DNA of 64,000 nt from Thermococcus litoralis DSM 5473 (GTDB taxonomy: Archaea > Methanobacteriota_B > Thermococci > Thermococcales > Thermococcaceae), in contig NC_022084.1 of the NCBI RefSeq assembly GCF_000246985.2, positions 1,885,224-1,949,223 of the forward strand. The letters run 5' to 3'. The translations under genes were made by a program, and so were the position numbers. Within the stretch, counting starts at the first letter, position 1; every line of letters starts with the position of its first letter. This document shows positions 55,039 through 63,907 of the stretch, piece after piece. The notes beneath the pieces are model-generated. The model worked only from the letters and a program-made list of their open reading frames with translations, was not told where the DNA came from and did no database searches.

Positions 55039-55881
55039 ATGTTTGAAAAGGTGCTCTTTCCAACGGACTTCTCTGAGGTCTCTATGCACGCCCTTAGAGA
55101 GTGCATTCCCCAGCTGTTTGAAGTCGGTGCTAAGAAGCTCTATCTAGTTCATATAGTTGATATCACAGCTACGGATATAGAGGCAATAGAGCTTATGAAA
55201 ATAGACGAGGAGGAGCTAAATAAGCTTGCCGAGGAAATGAAGGCAAAGGGAATTGACGTTGAACCAATCGTGAAAATTGGAATACCCTCATTGGAAATAG
55301 CTGAAATAGCTCAGGAGAACAATGTGGATTTGATTGTTGTGCCGTCTAAAGGTGAAAACATCCTCAGGCAAATGCTCCTAGGCAGCACTGCCTCAAACCT
55401 TGTTAGGGCAACTAAAAAACCTGTCTTGGTTGTAAAATACGAATGGGATGAGGAAGAGGAGAAAATTAAATGTCTCTCAAATTGTAAAGAGATTTTCAAG
55501 AGGCCCTTGATTGCTTTGGACTTTTCTGAATGTTCTGAAAAAGTTGTAAATGCGGCAAAGATGTTTGAGGAGCTAATCGAAGAAGCTGTTATTATTCACG
55601 TAGTGGATTATGGAAAGCCAGAAGACCTTGAAAAGAACATTGAAAACGCAAAGGCAAAACTGGCAGAATTTGCGAAGATGTTTAGCGTTCCGGTAAAAAC
55701 TGAGGTGCTCACGGGAATAGCCTCGCATTCTATATTGGGCACTGCCCTGGCCAAAGATTCTTCGATCATAGTTATGGGCAAGAAGGGTAGGAGCGTTCTA
55801 AAAGACCTCCTTCTTGGAAGCACGGCAGAAAGGGTGGTTAGGGACTCAAAGCTCCCTGTCCTTTTAGTGCCGTGTGAATAA
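55039..55881 (+). CDS. Universal stress protein with two UspA domains
   Basis: The product has 280 residues: one UspA domain at 1-138, a linker and a second at 152-280. Each ends with the ATP-binding loop, LLGSTASNLVRATKKPVLVV and LLGSTAERVVRDSKLPVLLV. It starts with FPTDFS, the typical first strand. Expression is from its own promoter; TATATATC lies about 15 bases upstream. Confidence 0.92.
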   Translation: MFEKVLFPTDFSEVSMHALRECIPQLFEVGAKKLYLVHIVDITATDIEAIELMKIDEEELNKLAEEMKAKGIDVEPIVKIGIPSLEIAEIAQENNVDLIVVPSKGENILRQMLLGSTASNLVRATKKPVLVVKYEWDEEEEKIKCLSNCKEIFKRPLIALDFSECSEKVVNAAKMFEELIEEAVIIHVVDYGKPEDLEKNIENAKAKLAEFAKMFSVPVKTEVLTGIASHSILGTALAKDSSIIVMGKKGRSVLKDLLLGSTAERVVRDSKLPVLLVPCE

Positions 55882-55974
55882 CCTCAGACTGGAACGGCTT
55901 CCACATCAAGTTCGGTAGCTACCCTGTTGCCATCATCGGTTATTCTTTCTTTTTCCCTTGAGTTTAAAAACCTT

Positions 55975-56628
55975 TCATTGCTTGCTCGAGCTTTCTTTCA
56001 GGAGTGTTGAGAGCAGAATTTTTAGAGGTTTGTTCTTTACGAGTGCCAATGCTTCTTGGATCTCTTCGGAGCTTACGGTATCTCTGGCAAGGTAGATGTA
56101 GAGGGCATATGCCATGGTTTTTGGGTTGCCCTCGTTGAGTTCTTCAGCAGCTCTGGCGAGTTCTCCCATGCTTATACTGTCCGCCAGCTCTTTTAGCTTG
56201 ACGTTATCATTTTCTTCAAGGGCTTCTCTTAGAGGCTTGTAAAAGCGATTTATAAGCAGGCGTGCCATCCTTTCTCTTTTATTAAGATAGTCAATTGGGG
56301 TTTCTTCCTCGGGCTTTCTGGAAGAGATTGCATAGTATCCAGCAGGCAAAAGGATGAAAAACACCATCAAGAGGATATAGGGAGTTAGTGAAAATGGCAG
56401 CATTTCTGCGTACCTGTATTTGAGATATAGAAGGAGCACTAGCCCTATAAACCCCCAGAGCATGAAGAAGAGCACATACATTTCGCTAATTCTCTGCCTT
56501 TTTTCGAGGAGCTTATATCTGGAGCTCGCCCCTATTTTGTCGAGAAACTCCAACCTGCTTTCGGCTAGCTCTATTTCCGCTTCGAGTCTTTTTATCCTTG
56601 TATCAATCTCTTTTAAAACTTCTTTCAT
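55975..56628 (-). CDS. Membrane protein with N-terminal coiled coil
   Basis: The product has 217 residues. The first 45 form a coiled coil (heptads of Ile, Leu and Glu), then two membrane helices at about 52-70 and 78-98, then a helical cytosolic domain of 110 residues. I recognise no family. Its start overlaps the stop of the creatininase-family gene by four bases, so it belongs to the same operon. Confidence 0.8.
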   Translation of the reverse strand: MKEVLKEIDTRIKRLEAEIELAESRLEFLDKIGASSRYKLLEKRQRISEMYVLFFMLWGFIGLVLLLYLKYRYAEMLPFSLTPYILLMVFFILLPAGYYAISSRKPEEETPIDYLNKRERMARLLINRFYKPLREALEENDNVKLKELADSISMGELARAAEELNEGNPKTMAYALYIYLARDTVSSEEIQEALALVKNKPLKILLSTLLKESSSKQ

Positions 56629-57338
56629 AACATTCCTTCCAGGATTTTTGCTATTTTATCACTAACTACCTCCAAAATCTTTTCTCCCTTTTCTCTTGTT
56701 GCTCCTTGCGGATTATCATTGACTCCGTCTGGGAAAAGCTCAAGCCCTACATCTCTTCTTATTACTCTAACCGGCGTACTTCTCTTTTCGCCCTTTGCTT
56801 TCTCCATTTTGACGAGTTCCGGTGCTATTGCAAGCATTACTGAGGTCTCATCTTCTCCTGCGTGCCCTTGGGAAGAGCATATTTCAAGTATCTCTTTTCT
56901 GAAGTCCATCCACCAGTTTATTAGGATAATCCCGACGTCGTAGCTCTCTGCAACTTCTTCACTCGCCTCTATGAGCGGATAAACGTTTCCGCCGTGCCCG
57001 TTTAAGAGGATTATCTTTTTAAAACCCTCCTCTGCGAACTCACTCATCACATCCCTAACGTATCTCCTCAGACTATCTGCCCTCACGTTTATCGTCCCGG
57101 GGTAAACGTTCAGCACAAAGCTGTGTCCATACCAGATCGGAGGCGCTATCAGGATTTCTATTCCTTTATCCTTCAGCTTTTTTTCAACTCTCCTTGCAAT
57201 TTCAAGGGGGGCAAAGACATCAGTGCCTAAAGGTAAGTGCTTTCCATGAGCTTCGACACTGCCCACGGGGAGAAGAATAGCGGATGCTTTGGCTTTTGCC
57301 ATTTCAAATTCTTCCCATGTCAGCCTCTCCATTCTCAT
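56625..57338 (-). CDS. Creatininase-family amidohydrolase
   Basis: The product has 237 residues. Metal ligands are seen: Glu in PVGSVEAHGKHLP (near 25-37), Asp in LGTDVF, His in LLNGHGGN near 113 and Glu in HAGEDETS (near 148). The family includes creatininase and, in archaea, the formamide hydrolase ArfB, which acts in riboflavin and F420 synthesis; ArfB has this length, but I cannot decide between them. The gene overlaps its glycosyltransferase neighbour by four bases. Confidence 0.88.
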   Translation of the reverse strand: MRMERLTWEEFEMAKAKASAILLPVGSVEAHGKHLPLGTDVFAPLEIARRVEKKLKDKGIEILIAPPIWYGHSFVLNVYPGTINVRADSLRRYVRDVMSEFAEEGFKKIILLNGHGGNVYPLIEASEEVAESYDVGIILINWWMDFRKEILEICSSQGHAGEDETSVMLAIAPELVKMEKAKGEKRSTPVRVIRRDVGLELFPDGVNDNPQGATREKGEKILEVVSDKIAKILEGML

Positions 57339-58486
57339 GAATTTCCCCTCTGGATATTTGAGAGAATTTCCTCATAAATCTTTTCTATTTCCACAACGAC
57401 CTTATCCCAGGAATACTTTTCCTCAACAGCCTTTCTTCCCTTGCTTCCATACTGCTTTCTTAGCTCTTCATCGTTCAAAAGCTTCTGGATTGCCTCTCTC
57501 AGCTCAAGTTCATTTCCTGGAGGTACAAGAAGGCCGGCTTCATTTTCTTTAACTACTTCGGGTATCCCACCGACGTCTGTAGCTACAACTGGTACTCCAG
57601 AAGCCATGGCTTCAAGGACAACTATGCCAAATGCTTCCGAAGATACTGATGGTAGTACAAATACATCTGCCATTCTAAAAACCTCTGGAAGGACGTCATC
57701 CGGCACATATCCCATAAATACAACCCTGTCTTCTATCCCCAAGAACTTGGCTTGGGCTTTTAGGAAGGGGAGCATTTCTCCACTCCCTGCCATTACAAGG
57801 GTGGCATCTTCTATTTTGGAAAAGGCGTTCAAAAGCACGTGGGGCCCCTTGCGGTAGCTCATTCTGCTCACATAGAGCACTATATTGCCCTCAAGTCCGA
57901 ACTTGGCTTTTATCTCTTCCCTATTCTTCGCAGGGAAGAAACGTTTATCATCAACCCCATTGGGCACTATTGAGATTGGAACTGAAGTAAAATGCTCTAT
58001 AAAAGCCTTTGCAGCCTTGCTCACCGCTATTATTCGGTGGGGATACTTTAGATAGCTTGTGAAAAGAGGAATTGTGAATCCTAAGGCCTCCCAGAGCTTC
58101 GATTCATGGGCAAAAGAGATGCTGTGTGTTGTGAGCAGAGTGGCTTTTCCCATTGCCCTTCCGGCCTTAACTGCTTTTAAAGCGAGGGGGGTAAATGCGT
58201 GGTGAGAGTGAATTACATCAAAGTCCTTTAGAAATTCGTTGAGCTCTTCTGAGGACTTTAGCCCATATGTTAAGTTTACATCCAAAATAGGGCTCACAAT
58301 CCCGGGAATTTTTATAAGTTCTATTCCATATCTCTCAAGATCCTCTTCTTTTCCGGTGGTTCTGTTGTTTGTAACTATCGCTACTTCATGCCCTCTTTTT
58401 CTGAGCTTTATGGCCAAATTGTGCATATGGGCCGCTACTCCCCCAATTTTGGGATAATACCAGTCACTGACCAATGCTACCTTCAT
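57335..58486 (-). CDS. Family 4 glycosyltransferase
   Basis: The product has 383 residues from ATG 58486. It has a GT-B fold: WYYPKIGGVAAHMHNLA near 9-25 (acceptor side), SIVPNGVDDKRFFP near 170-183, and the donor-site EAFGIVVLEAMASGVPVVATDVGGIPEV near 286-313. The family moves sugars such as mannose or glucose to lipids or proteins. The preceding flippase-like and UbiA genes suggest a lipid acceptor, such as archaeal phospholipid headgroups or dolichol; this is inference. Confidence 0.92.
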   Translation of the reverse strand: MKVALVSDWYYPKIGGVAAHMHNLAIKLRKRGHEVAIVTNNRTTGKEEDLERYGIELIKIPGIVSPILDVNLTYGLKSSEELNEFLKDFDVIHSHHAFTPLALKAVKAGRAMGKATLLTTHSISFAHESKLWEALGFTIPLFTSYLKYPHRIIAVSKAAKAFIEHFTSVPISIVPNGVDDKRFFPAKNREEIKAKFGLEGNIVLYVSRMSYRKGPHVLLNAFSKIEDATLVMAGSGEMLPFLKAQAKFLGIEDRVVFMGYVPDDVLPEVFRMADVFVLPSVSSEAFGIVVLEAMASGVPVVATDVGGIPEVVKENEAGLLVPPGNELELREAIQKLLNDEELRKQYGSKGRKAVEEKYSWDKVVVEIEKIYEEILSNIQRGNS

Positions 58487-59387
58487 GTTCACCACCTTCA
58501 TCTAATGCTCCATAAAACAGAACTGCACCCAATATTGAGTATACGTACTGAAAGAGGAATTTATAAATAAAAGCCGTTACAGTAGCTTTTGTTGAGGTGC
58601 CGATTCCAAGAACAAGTCCAAACTCGTTTGCCCCAAATCCCGCTGGAATACCGCTAACCGAAGCAAAGAGCACGCTCATTAAAAACCCATATAAAGCCTG
58701 TTTCATTGAAATTTCCAAATTAAATGCCTTTCCAACTACGATGATTCCATAGACCTGAAGGAGAATTATCACCACAGAAAGCAAAAACGAGAGTAGAAAA
58801 ATCGCCTTGTTTTCCTTTGCTCCGCTCCATCCCTTATGTATTCTCTCCAAATAACCCCTAAGGGTTGACACCAATCCTTTTAATCCAAAAATCTCCCAAA
58901 AACCCAATAAAGAATCAAGAGCTTTGTAAATGCCCTTTTCATAGATTAGGGCAACCAAGATAATGATTAATCCGAGGATTCCAATCTTCAAGAAGCCGAT
59001 AAAAATGAGGGCAAATAAAAAGACCACTACCAGTTCTGTGCTCAGTCCAATTAGGAGAGAAGAGAGGGCTTTGAAGTAATCACCCCCAACGAGCTTGACT
59101 TTTGCAATATGCCCCACACTTGGTGGGAGAATTGTCATTAGATAATATCCACTTAAAAAGGCTCTTAGAGTTTTCCTGAAGCTCGTTTCCTGAACCTCTC
59201 TTAAGAACAGATACCACCTAAGAGAAGATAAGATAATGGTAAAAACAGAAAGCATAAAAGCCACAAGAAGGTACTCATGGGATGAAGTTTTTAGGGCTAA
59301 TTCAAGCTCGATAAGGTTAATGCTCTTGTATAGATACGCAAGTGAAATTAAAAGTGCAATTAGAGCAAATATCCGTTTTTTGTTCAT
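58464..59387 (-). CDS. Flippase-like integral membrane protein (LPG synthase TM/UPF0104)
   Basis: The product has 307 residues with seven or eight helices. LRAFLSGYYLMTILPPSVGHIAKV near 80-103, SVSGIPAGFGANEFG near 258-272 and a C-terminal helix fit the LPG_synthase_TM family, which includes archaeal AglD-like and bacterial flippase-type proteins. It overlaps the glycosyltransferase gene by 23 bases. The two probably act on the same lipid. ATG 59387 is preferred over 59396. Confidence 0.87.
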   Translation of the reverse strand: MNKKRIFALIALLISLAYLYKSINLIELELALKTSSHEYLLVAFMLSVFTIILSSLRWYLFLREVQETSFRKTLRAFLSGYYLMTILPPSVGHIAKVKLVGGDYFKALSSLLIGLSTELVVVFLFALIFIGFLKIGILGLIIILVALIYEKGIYKALDSLLGFWEIFGLKGLVSTLRGYLERIHKGWSGAKENKAIFLLSFLLSVVIILLQVYGIIVVGKAFNLEISMKQALYGFLMSVLFASVSGIPAGFGANEFGLVLGIGTSTKATVTAFIYKFLFQYVYSILGAVLFYGALDEGGEHEGSIGQ

Positions 59388-59388
59388 A

Positions 59389-60183
59389 CTATACACCCAG
59401 CAATGCTTTCAAAGCATGAAAGAGTAGCAGAAAAACGACAACAACATCAAAGAGTCTATAACTCGCCCTAACTCCTACAATCGCTATCCCAAGGGCTCCA
59501 AAGGGGATGTTGAGAAGTGTTAAGAGGAGAGCTATTGAAAGACCCGAAAACGCCAATATAAGCTTCTCAGATAATTTCTTGCCAATGACAATTGGAGTAG
59601 TCTTTAAATTTGCTTTTAAATCGCTTTCATAGTCCTCAAGATGGTTTCTGAGCTCCATTGCGAATGAATACAGAAGAAGAGCTATCGCTATTGCAATTTC
59701 ATACTTTGTTAAAATCCCATCGAAGTATGCACCATAAATGAAGGGCATTGCTCCGAAAAATATCCCGTGTGATACTACATCTACGATGGGCTTTGCTTTA
59801 AGTCTCGGCGGTGCTGAGTAAAAAGTAGCCAACAACAACATTAAAATGTAGATCATGAACTCTCTATAACTAAGGAAAAACGCAAATAACACTCCCAGAG
59901 CTGCAATTAGGGCTGAAGAGATAATACCCATCCTAAAGCTAAGTTCCCCACTTGCCACTGGGTTTTTGTTCCTCTTTTGGGGATTTTTTAAATCGGTGTC
60001 AACATCGAAACAATTGTTTATGGCAAATGCGTATGCAACATATAATATTAATGAAATTACAAGTATAATAGCACCTTTGAAATCGGGATTATGCCTAAAG
60101 TTCATTAACAAGCCGAGCAGGCCCATTCCTATGAACGATTTACCATCGACTATCCTGGTGTTTTTTATTACGGCCTTTAGCAT
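59389..60183 (-). CDS. UbiA-family prenyltransferase
   Basis: The product has 264 residues, eight or nine helices, from ATG 60183 after GGTGATGG. The first Asp-rich motif NNCFDVDTDLKNPQKRNKNP (near 56-75) and the second, LRNHLEDYESDLKANLKTTP (near 179-198), bind prenyl diphosphate and Mg2+. YSAPPRLKAKP near 128 is also typical. Archaeal members include digeranylgeranylglyceryl phosphate synthase, but which acceptor is used here is open. Its neighbours on the same strand suggest a lipid-glycan pathway. Confidence 0.9.
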   Translation of the reverse strand: MLKAVIKNTRIVDGKSFIGMGLLGLLMNFRHNPDFKGAIILVISLILYVAYAFAINNCFDVDTDLKNPQKRNKNPVASGELSFRMGIISSALIAALGVLFAFFLSYREFMIYILMLLLATFYSAPPRLKAKPIVDVVSHGIFFGAMPFIYGAYFDGILTKYEIAIAIALLLYSFAMELRNHLEDYESDLKANLKTTPIVIGKKLSEKLILAFSGLSIALLLTLLNIPFGALGIAIVGVRASYRLFDVVVVFLLLFHALKALLGV

Positions 60184-60269
60184 ACCATCACCACTCAACA
60201 CCTTCCCAGAAAGGTTTATAAGTGTTTTCACTAAATTGTGAATACGTATGAAGAAAAACCTTCATAGTG

Positions 60270-60599
60270 ATGGAAATGGAGGAGCTATTGAGAGCGTTCA
60301 CAAAAACCCTTGAAAAATTCGAGCTTACAAGCTCGGAGATTAAAATATATTCCCTTCTCTTAAAGGAGCAGCTAACGCCAAGACAGATTGCAAAAAAGCT
60401 TGATTTATCCGAGAGAATTGTCAGGGAAAAGCTCAAGCACCTTCTTGAACTTGGACTGGTGGAGAGGGAGATGGTAAACAGAGGATGGCTCGGTTATATC
60501 TACAAAGCCAAAGCACCAAAAGAAGCCTTAAATTCCATTCTCTCCAAAATGGAAGAATTTATGGAAAATTTCCAAAAAGAAGCAAAAAAAGTACTCTAA
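60270..60599 (+). CDS. TrmB-type transcriptional regulator (HTH only)
   Basis: The product has 109 residues from ATG 60270. A winged HTH (residues 20-75: TSSEIKIYSLLLKEQLTPRQ, then LDLSERIVREKLKHLLELGL) is followed by a short helix for dimer formation. The sugar-binding domain of full TrmB is missing. It is divergent from the UbiA gene, with a shared 86-base promoter region, so it may control the lipid-glycan operon. Confidence 0.85.
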   Translation: MEMEELLRAFTKTLEKFELTSSEIKIYSLLLKEQLTPRQIAKKLDLSERIVREKLKHLLELGLVEREMVNRGWLGYIYKAKAPKEALNSILSKMEEFMENFQKEAKKVL

Positions 60600-60602
60600 A
60601 GT

Positions 60603-61451
60603 TCAGGCTTTGCCCTCAAGGAGTTCTCTAACGTACTTCGGCATCTGGAACAGAGTTTCGTGCCTTTCTGGATCATAGTACTGCAAGTTGAGGTCCTTAG
60701 CTCTATCTAAATCAATTTTTGTGAAATCTACGTCGCCCTTAACCCCAACTAGGAAGCTCCAGGGGGAGGCATAGCCTATCACGGGGAAGCTGAAGTAGTA
60801 AACCCTGTCAAAGACCTTCTTCATGTTTTTGTAGGCATCAAGCAGCTCGTCTGTGAAGAGGTAAACGCTTCCAGCTTGTGTAATATACAAACCTTTTTCT
60901 CCCAGAGCTTCGTACGCATTTCTATAGAACTCTTCACTGAACAGCAACTTTGCAGGGCCAACGGGGTCCGTTGAGTCCACGATTATGACGTCAAAGTGAT
61001 CTTTGTGGCTCTTCATGTATTCGACGCCGTCTCCTATTATGAGCTCCGCTCTCGGCTCTTCTCCTTTGAGAGCTCTCTCTAGAAGCCCTCCATCGATTTT
61101 CAAGTATTTCATTGAAATCTCAACAACCTTCTCGTCTATCTCCACCATAACTGCCTTTTCAACGGTCTTGTGCTCAAGCACTTCCCTTAAAGTTCCCCCA
61201 TCTCCCCCTCCTATGACAAGAACTTTCTTTGGATTTGGATGAGCGAGCATGACAGGGTGAACCAATGGCTCGTGATAACTTCTCTCACCATGTTCAACGA
61301 GCTGAACGGTACCATCAATTACAAGAAGTTTTCCAAAACCCTCAGTCTCATAAAGCTCTATCTTCTGATATTCGCTCTCTACTTCAGTTATTTTTGAAAC
61401 AACTTTAAATCCCACGCCATATCCCTTGGGATACCACTCGATGAATTCCAT
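60603..61451 (-). CDS. speE: Polyamine aminopropyltransferase (spermidine synthase type)
   Basis: The product has 282 residues from ATG 61451, after GAGGTGAG. It uses decarboxylated S-adenosylmethionine to lengthen polyamines. Seen are the [16 protein letters not shown] glycine-rich loop (near 80-95), [14 protein letters not shown] (near 152-165) and the QAGSVYLF loop near 191. Thermococcal enzymes of this type are known to accept agmatine, which fits the arginine decarboxylase gene nearby. Confidence 0.94.
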   Translation of the reverse strand: MEFIEWYPKGYGVGFKVVSKITEVESEYQKIELYETEGFGKLLVIDGTVQLVEHGERSYHEPLVHPVMLAHPNPKKVLVIGGGDGGTLREVLEHKTVEKAVMVEIDEKVVEISMKYLKIDGGLLERALKGEEPRAELIIGDGVEYMKSHKDHFDVIIVDSTDPVGPAKLLFSEEFYRNAYEALGEKGLYITQAGSVYLFTDELLDAYKNMKKVFDRVYYFSFPVIGYASPWSFLVGVKGDVDFTKIDLDRAKDLNLQYYDPERHETLFQMPKYVRELLEGKA

Positions 61452-61561
61452 TATGCTCACCTCGGTTGAAAGCTTATCAGATGTCTTTTAAACTTTTGCC
61501 TCCAATTTGCTTAATATTCAACAAAAAATCAGATTTGAGGAGGATAATAAAAGAAAAGAGA

Positions 61562-61933
61562 TCACTCCTTAAAGAGAAGCCCCCTATCGAGCTTTACAAC
61601 AGTTGGTTTTTTGCATTTTAATTCTTTGATAATATACTCACTCGCCTTAAGGGGCATCGTATGATCCCCGCACGTGTAAACATCAACGGCAGCATAGCCA
61701 TGCTCAGGCCATGTGTGAATTGCTATATGGCTCTCAGAAACGACAACCACACCAGAAACGCCTTGAGGAGAAAACTTGTGGAAGCGTTTATCAATAATAG
61801 TCGCATTCGCTACTTCAGCAGCCTTGGTGAGTATCTCTTCTATTTTCTCCATATCGTCCAGTATCTCGGGATCGCATTCGTAGAGATCCAAAACAACGTG
61901 CATCCCTATTGGGGTTTCGACTACTTGAGCCAT
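61562..61933 (-). CDS. speD: S-adenosylmethionine decarboxylase proenzyme, short archaeal form
   Basis: The product has 123 residues from ATG 61933, after GGAGGTGAAGG. It is cut between Glu and Ser in the VSESHIAIHTWPEHG motif (near 60-74), the Ser becoming the pyruvoyl cofactor. YTCGDHTMP near 85 holds the Cys and further active-site residues. It supplies aminopropyl donor for speE next to it. Confidence 0.95.
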   Translation of the reverse strand: MAQVVETPIGMHVVLDLYECDPEILDDMEKIEEILTKAAEVANATIIDKRFHKFSPQGVSGVVVVSESHIAIHTWPEHGYAAVDVYTCGDHTMPLKASEYIIKELKCKKPTVVKLDRGLLFKE

Positions 61934-61990
61934 CGCCTTCACCTCCCTCCATCCACAACACCTCCCTCTACTTTTTGGAAAATTGAAAGA

Positions 61991-62467
61991 TCAATAAGGC
62001 AGCATAACAACGGCTGCAACGGCAGCGGCAGGTTTATCCTTAACCGTTATCTCGGCAACGGCAGCTTTGAATTCCTTAAGTTTCCAGCCCCTAACTCTAA
62101 AGCCCTCTTCTACCATTTTCTTTACCATTCTTTCGGCTTCTTCTTTGGTGCAGTAGCCGCTGTATTCGTAGATCAGTCCTCCCGTGTTGTCCTCGCTAAT
62201 CCCCACACCAAGAGCAGCGCTAATTGTTGATCCTGGTTCGTCGCTTTCTATGTGAGCGTAAACTGTGGGGAGGAGCATTCCTATTGGAATATTTTTGGGG
62301 AGCTCATCAATCCACTCGATGTGGGCTGGAATGACACTGCTGAGCTTTACCAAGTTGACGTTTCCAATCCCCATTTTGAGTAAAGCGTTATCAAATGCGT
62401 TTAATTTTGTTCCCCCCTCAGCACTTGCAGCGAGTAAAATGGCTTTTTTTGGAGTTGTCCAGCTCAT
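61991..62467 (-). CDS. pdaD: Pyruvoyl-dependent arginine decarboxylase
   Basis: The product has 158 residues, the typical archaeal length. It turns arginine to agmatine. VKLSSVIPAH near 40-49 carries the Ser-Ser pair where self-cleavage makes the pyruvoyl group. GVGISEDNTGGLIYEYSG near 88-105 is conserved. With speD and speE it forms a polyamine gene set. The promoter region upstream contains the palindrome AGGTTTGCTTATAAACCT at 62563-62580. Confidence 0.95.
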   Translation of the reverse strand: MSWTTPKKAILLAASAEGGTKLNAFDNALLKMGIGNVNLVKLSSVIPAHIEWIDELPKNIPIGMLLPTVYAHIESDEPGSTISAALGVGISEDNTGGLIYEYSGYCTKEEAERMVKKMVEEGFRVRGWKLKEFKAAVAEITVKDKPAAAVAAVVMLPY

Positions 62468-62680
62468 ACCGGTTTACCTCCTCTTTTTTCATATATTTTC
62501 TGGTTAATCATGATTTTGAGCTTATTTAACTAAGAATTCTGCTGTCAATTTGGTGTTACATGTAGGTTTGCTTATAAACCTTTCGCCTTTGCCCAGAATA
62601 ATTGTAAAAAGGGACAGATTGTTCCATATCTCCTTAGAACGTCTTGAAAAGATCTAAAACCAAAAATAGGCTAGAAAAAG
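62468..62680. promoter_or_regulatory. Upstream region of the arginine decarboxylase gene
   Basis: No ORF is seen. The palindromic AGGTTT-N6-AAACCT at about 62563-62580 contains TTATAA, so it can serve as a TATA box on the reverse strand with an operator around it. The leader to the start codon would be about 80 bases, longer than usual here. Confidence 0.4.
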
Positions 62681-63814
62681 CTAGGAATTTTTAGGCGAGA
62701 GAACTCTTCCAAGTGTCGTGGAGACGAACATTCCCAAGATACTGGCCAAAGATGCCAGTGCATAGAGGTGCTGACTTAACACTCCATATTCGTATCCTAG
62801 CTCACCCACAAGCAGTCCAAGAACTCCAAAGCTCGCTATTCCGCTTGCCCTTACTATCGTTTTTCTAATATCCTTGTTCCAGGTGAACCCCATGGTCAGG
62901 AGGAGTCTGATAATATAAACTAGGATAAAGAAATAAACCACTTCCACTGAAAATTCAGTTTCAAAGTTTATTCCTCTCCATGCAAAGAAGATTGGGGCAA
63001 AAATACCGTAGGTTACACCGGATATTATTGTGTGCACCCTCTTATACTGCTTGGTTCCCATTAAGTCGCTGTGAAGCAAAAGTCCAACGATAAAGGCGCC
63101 AATACTGAAGTGAAGTCCGATCATTTCGCTGGCAAGTGCTATTGAAGTTGCAAGGATCATTACCAGGCCAAAAACTGCTTCATCACTCTTTAAATTCCTG
63201 AGTGCTCGAATTATCAATACCTTGTGCTTGACGTTTAAGAAATAGTTTATTCCAAGGAGGACTCCTAAGAACAGCCCATCTTTTAATAGTTCAACAAGTA
63301 AGCCGAAATACGTTAAGTGATAAACTTCAAAGTTAACTAGGAGATACAGGCTAACAAGGGCTCCAATTTCGCTTATTACTGCATACGATAGGGCTATATG
63401 CAGAAAATCCCCTCCAAAAAATCTGGACAATCTTAGAACTATGGGGGCAGAGGCAACGGAGAGTATTGACCCTACTATAAGATTCTCATGGGAGATTGTA
63501 TAATCTGTGAAAGGGAGGGTTATGAAGGTCATCAAGGCATAGGTCAGGATGTAAAGGGGAAGGCTCTTTTTACCGCCGAGATGAACTTCCTCCGGAGTGA
63601 GCTCCAATCCGGCGTACATCATTAGGAAAAATATACCAAGTTCTGCGAGAAGGTTTAGCTCTTCCCTGGGCATTGAAGTTAGAAAGGCTCCTAAAAGTAG
63701 CCCTGCTGAGATCTCTCCGAGAAAACCAGGATATCCTAAGTGTTCAAATATCTCAGCAAAAAGCCTTGCAATTGCGATTATAATGAACACATACCCAATT
63801 ACGCCAATTTCCAC
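62681..63814 (-). CDS. Na+/H+ antiporter of the CPA2/KefB family
   Basis: The product has 377 residues and 11-12 helices. The LGYPGFLGEISAGLLLGAFL stretch near 26-45 and LIVGSILSVASAPIVLRLSRFF near 111 are typical of CPA2 antiporters. ALASEMIGLHFSIGAFIVGLLL near 233 is the conserved later helix pair. It ends without the cytosolic TrkA domains of KefB. It exchanges Na+ or K+ for H+ at the membrane. Confidence 0.88.
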   Translation of the reverse strand: MEIGVIGYVFIIIAIARLFAEIFEHLGYPGFLGEISAGLLLGAFLTSMPREELNLLAELGIFFLMMYAGLELTPEEVHLGGKKSLPLYILTYALMTFITLPFTDYTISHENLIVGSILSVASAPIVLRLSRFFGGDFLHIALSYAVISEIGALVSLYLLVNFEVYHLTYFGLLVELLKDGLFLGVLLGINYFLNVKHKVLIIRALRNLKSDEAVFGLVMILATSIALASEMIGLHFSIGAFIVGLLLHSDLMGTKQYKRVHTIISGVTYGIFAPIFFAWRGINFETEFSVEVVYFFILVYIIRLLLTMGFTWNKDIRKTIVRASGIASFGVLGLLVGELGYEYGVLSQHLYALASLASILGMFVSTTLGRVLSPKNS

Positions 63815-63907
63815 GAGTGCACCTCCACCCTTTCTGGTATTTCCTTTATTAAAAAATTTTTCTAAAAGGGAAGAAGCTTTTTATTTTGTGAAGCATTAGT
63901 TATCCTC

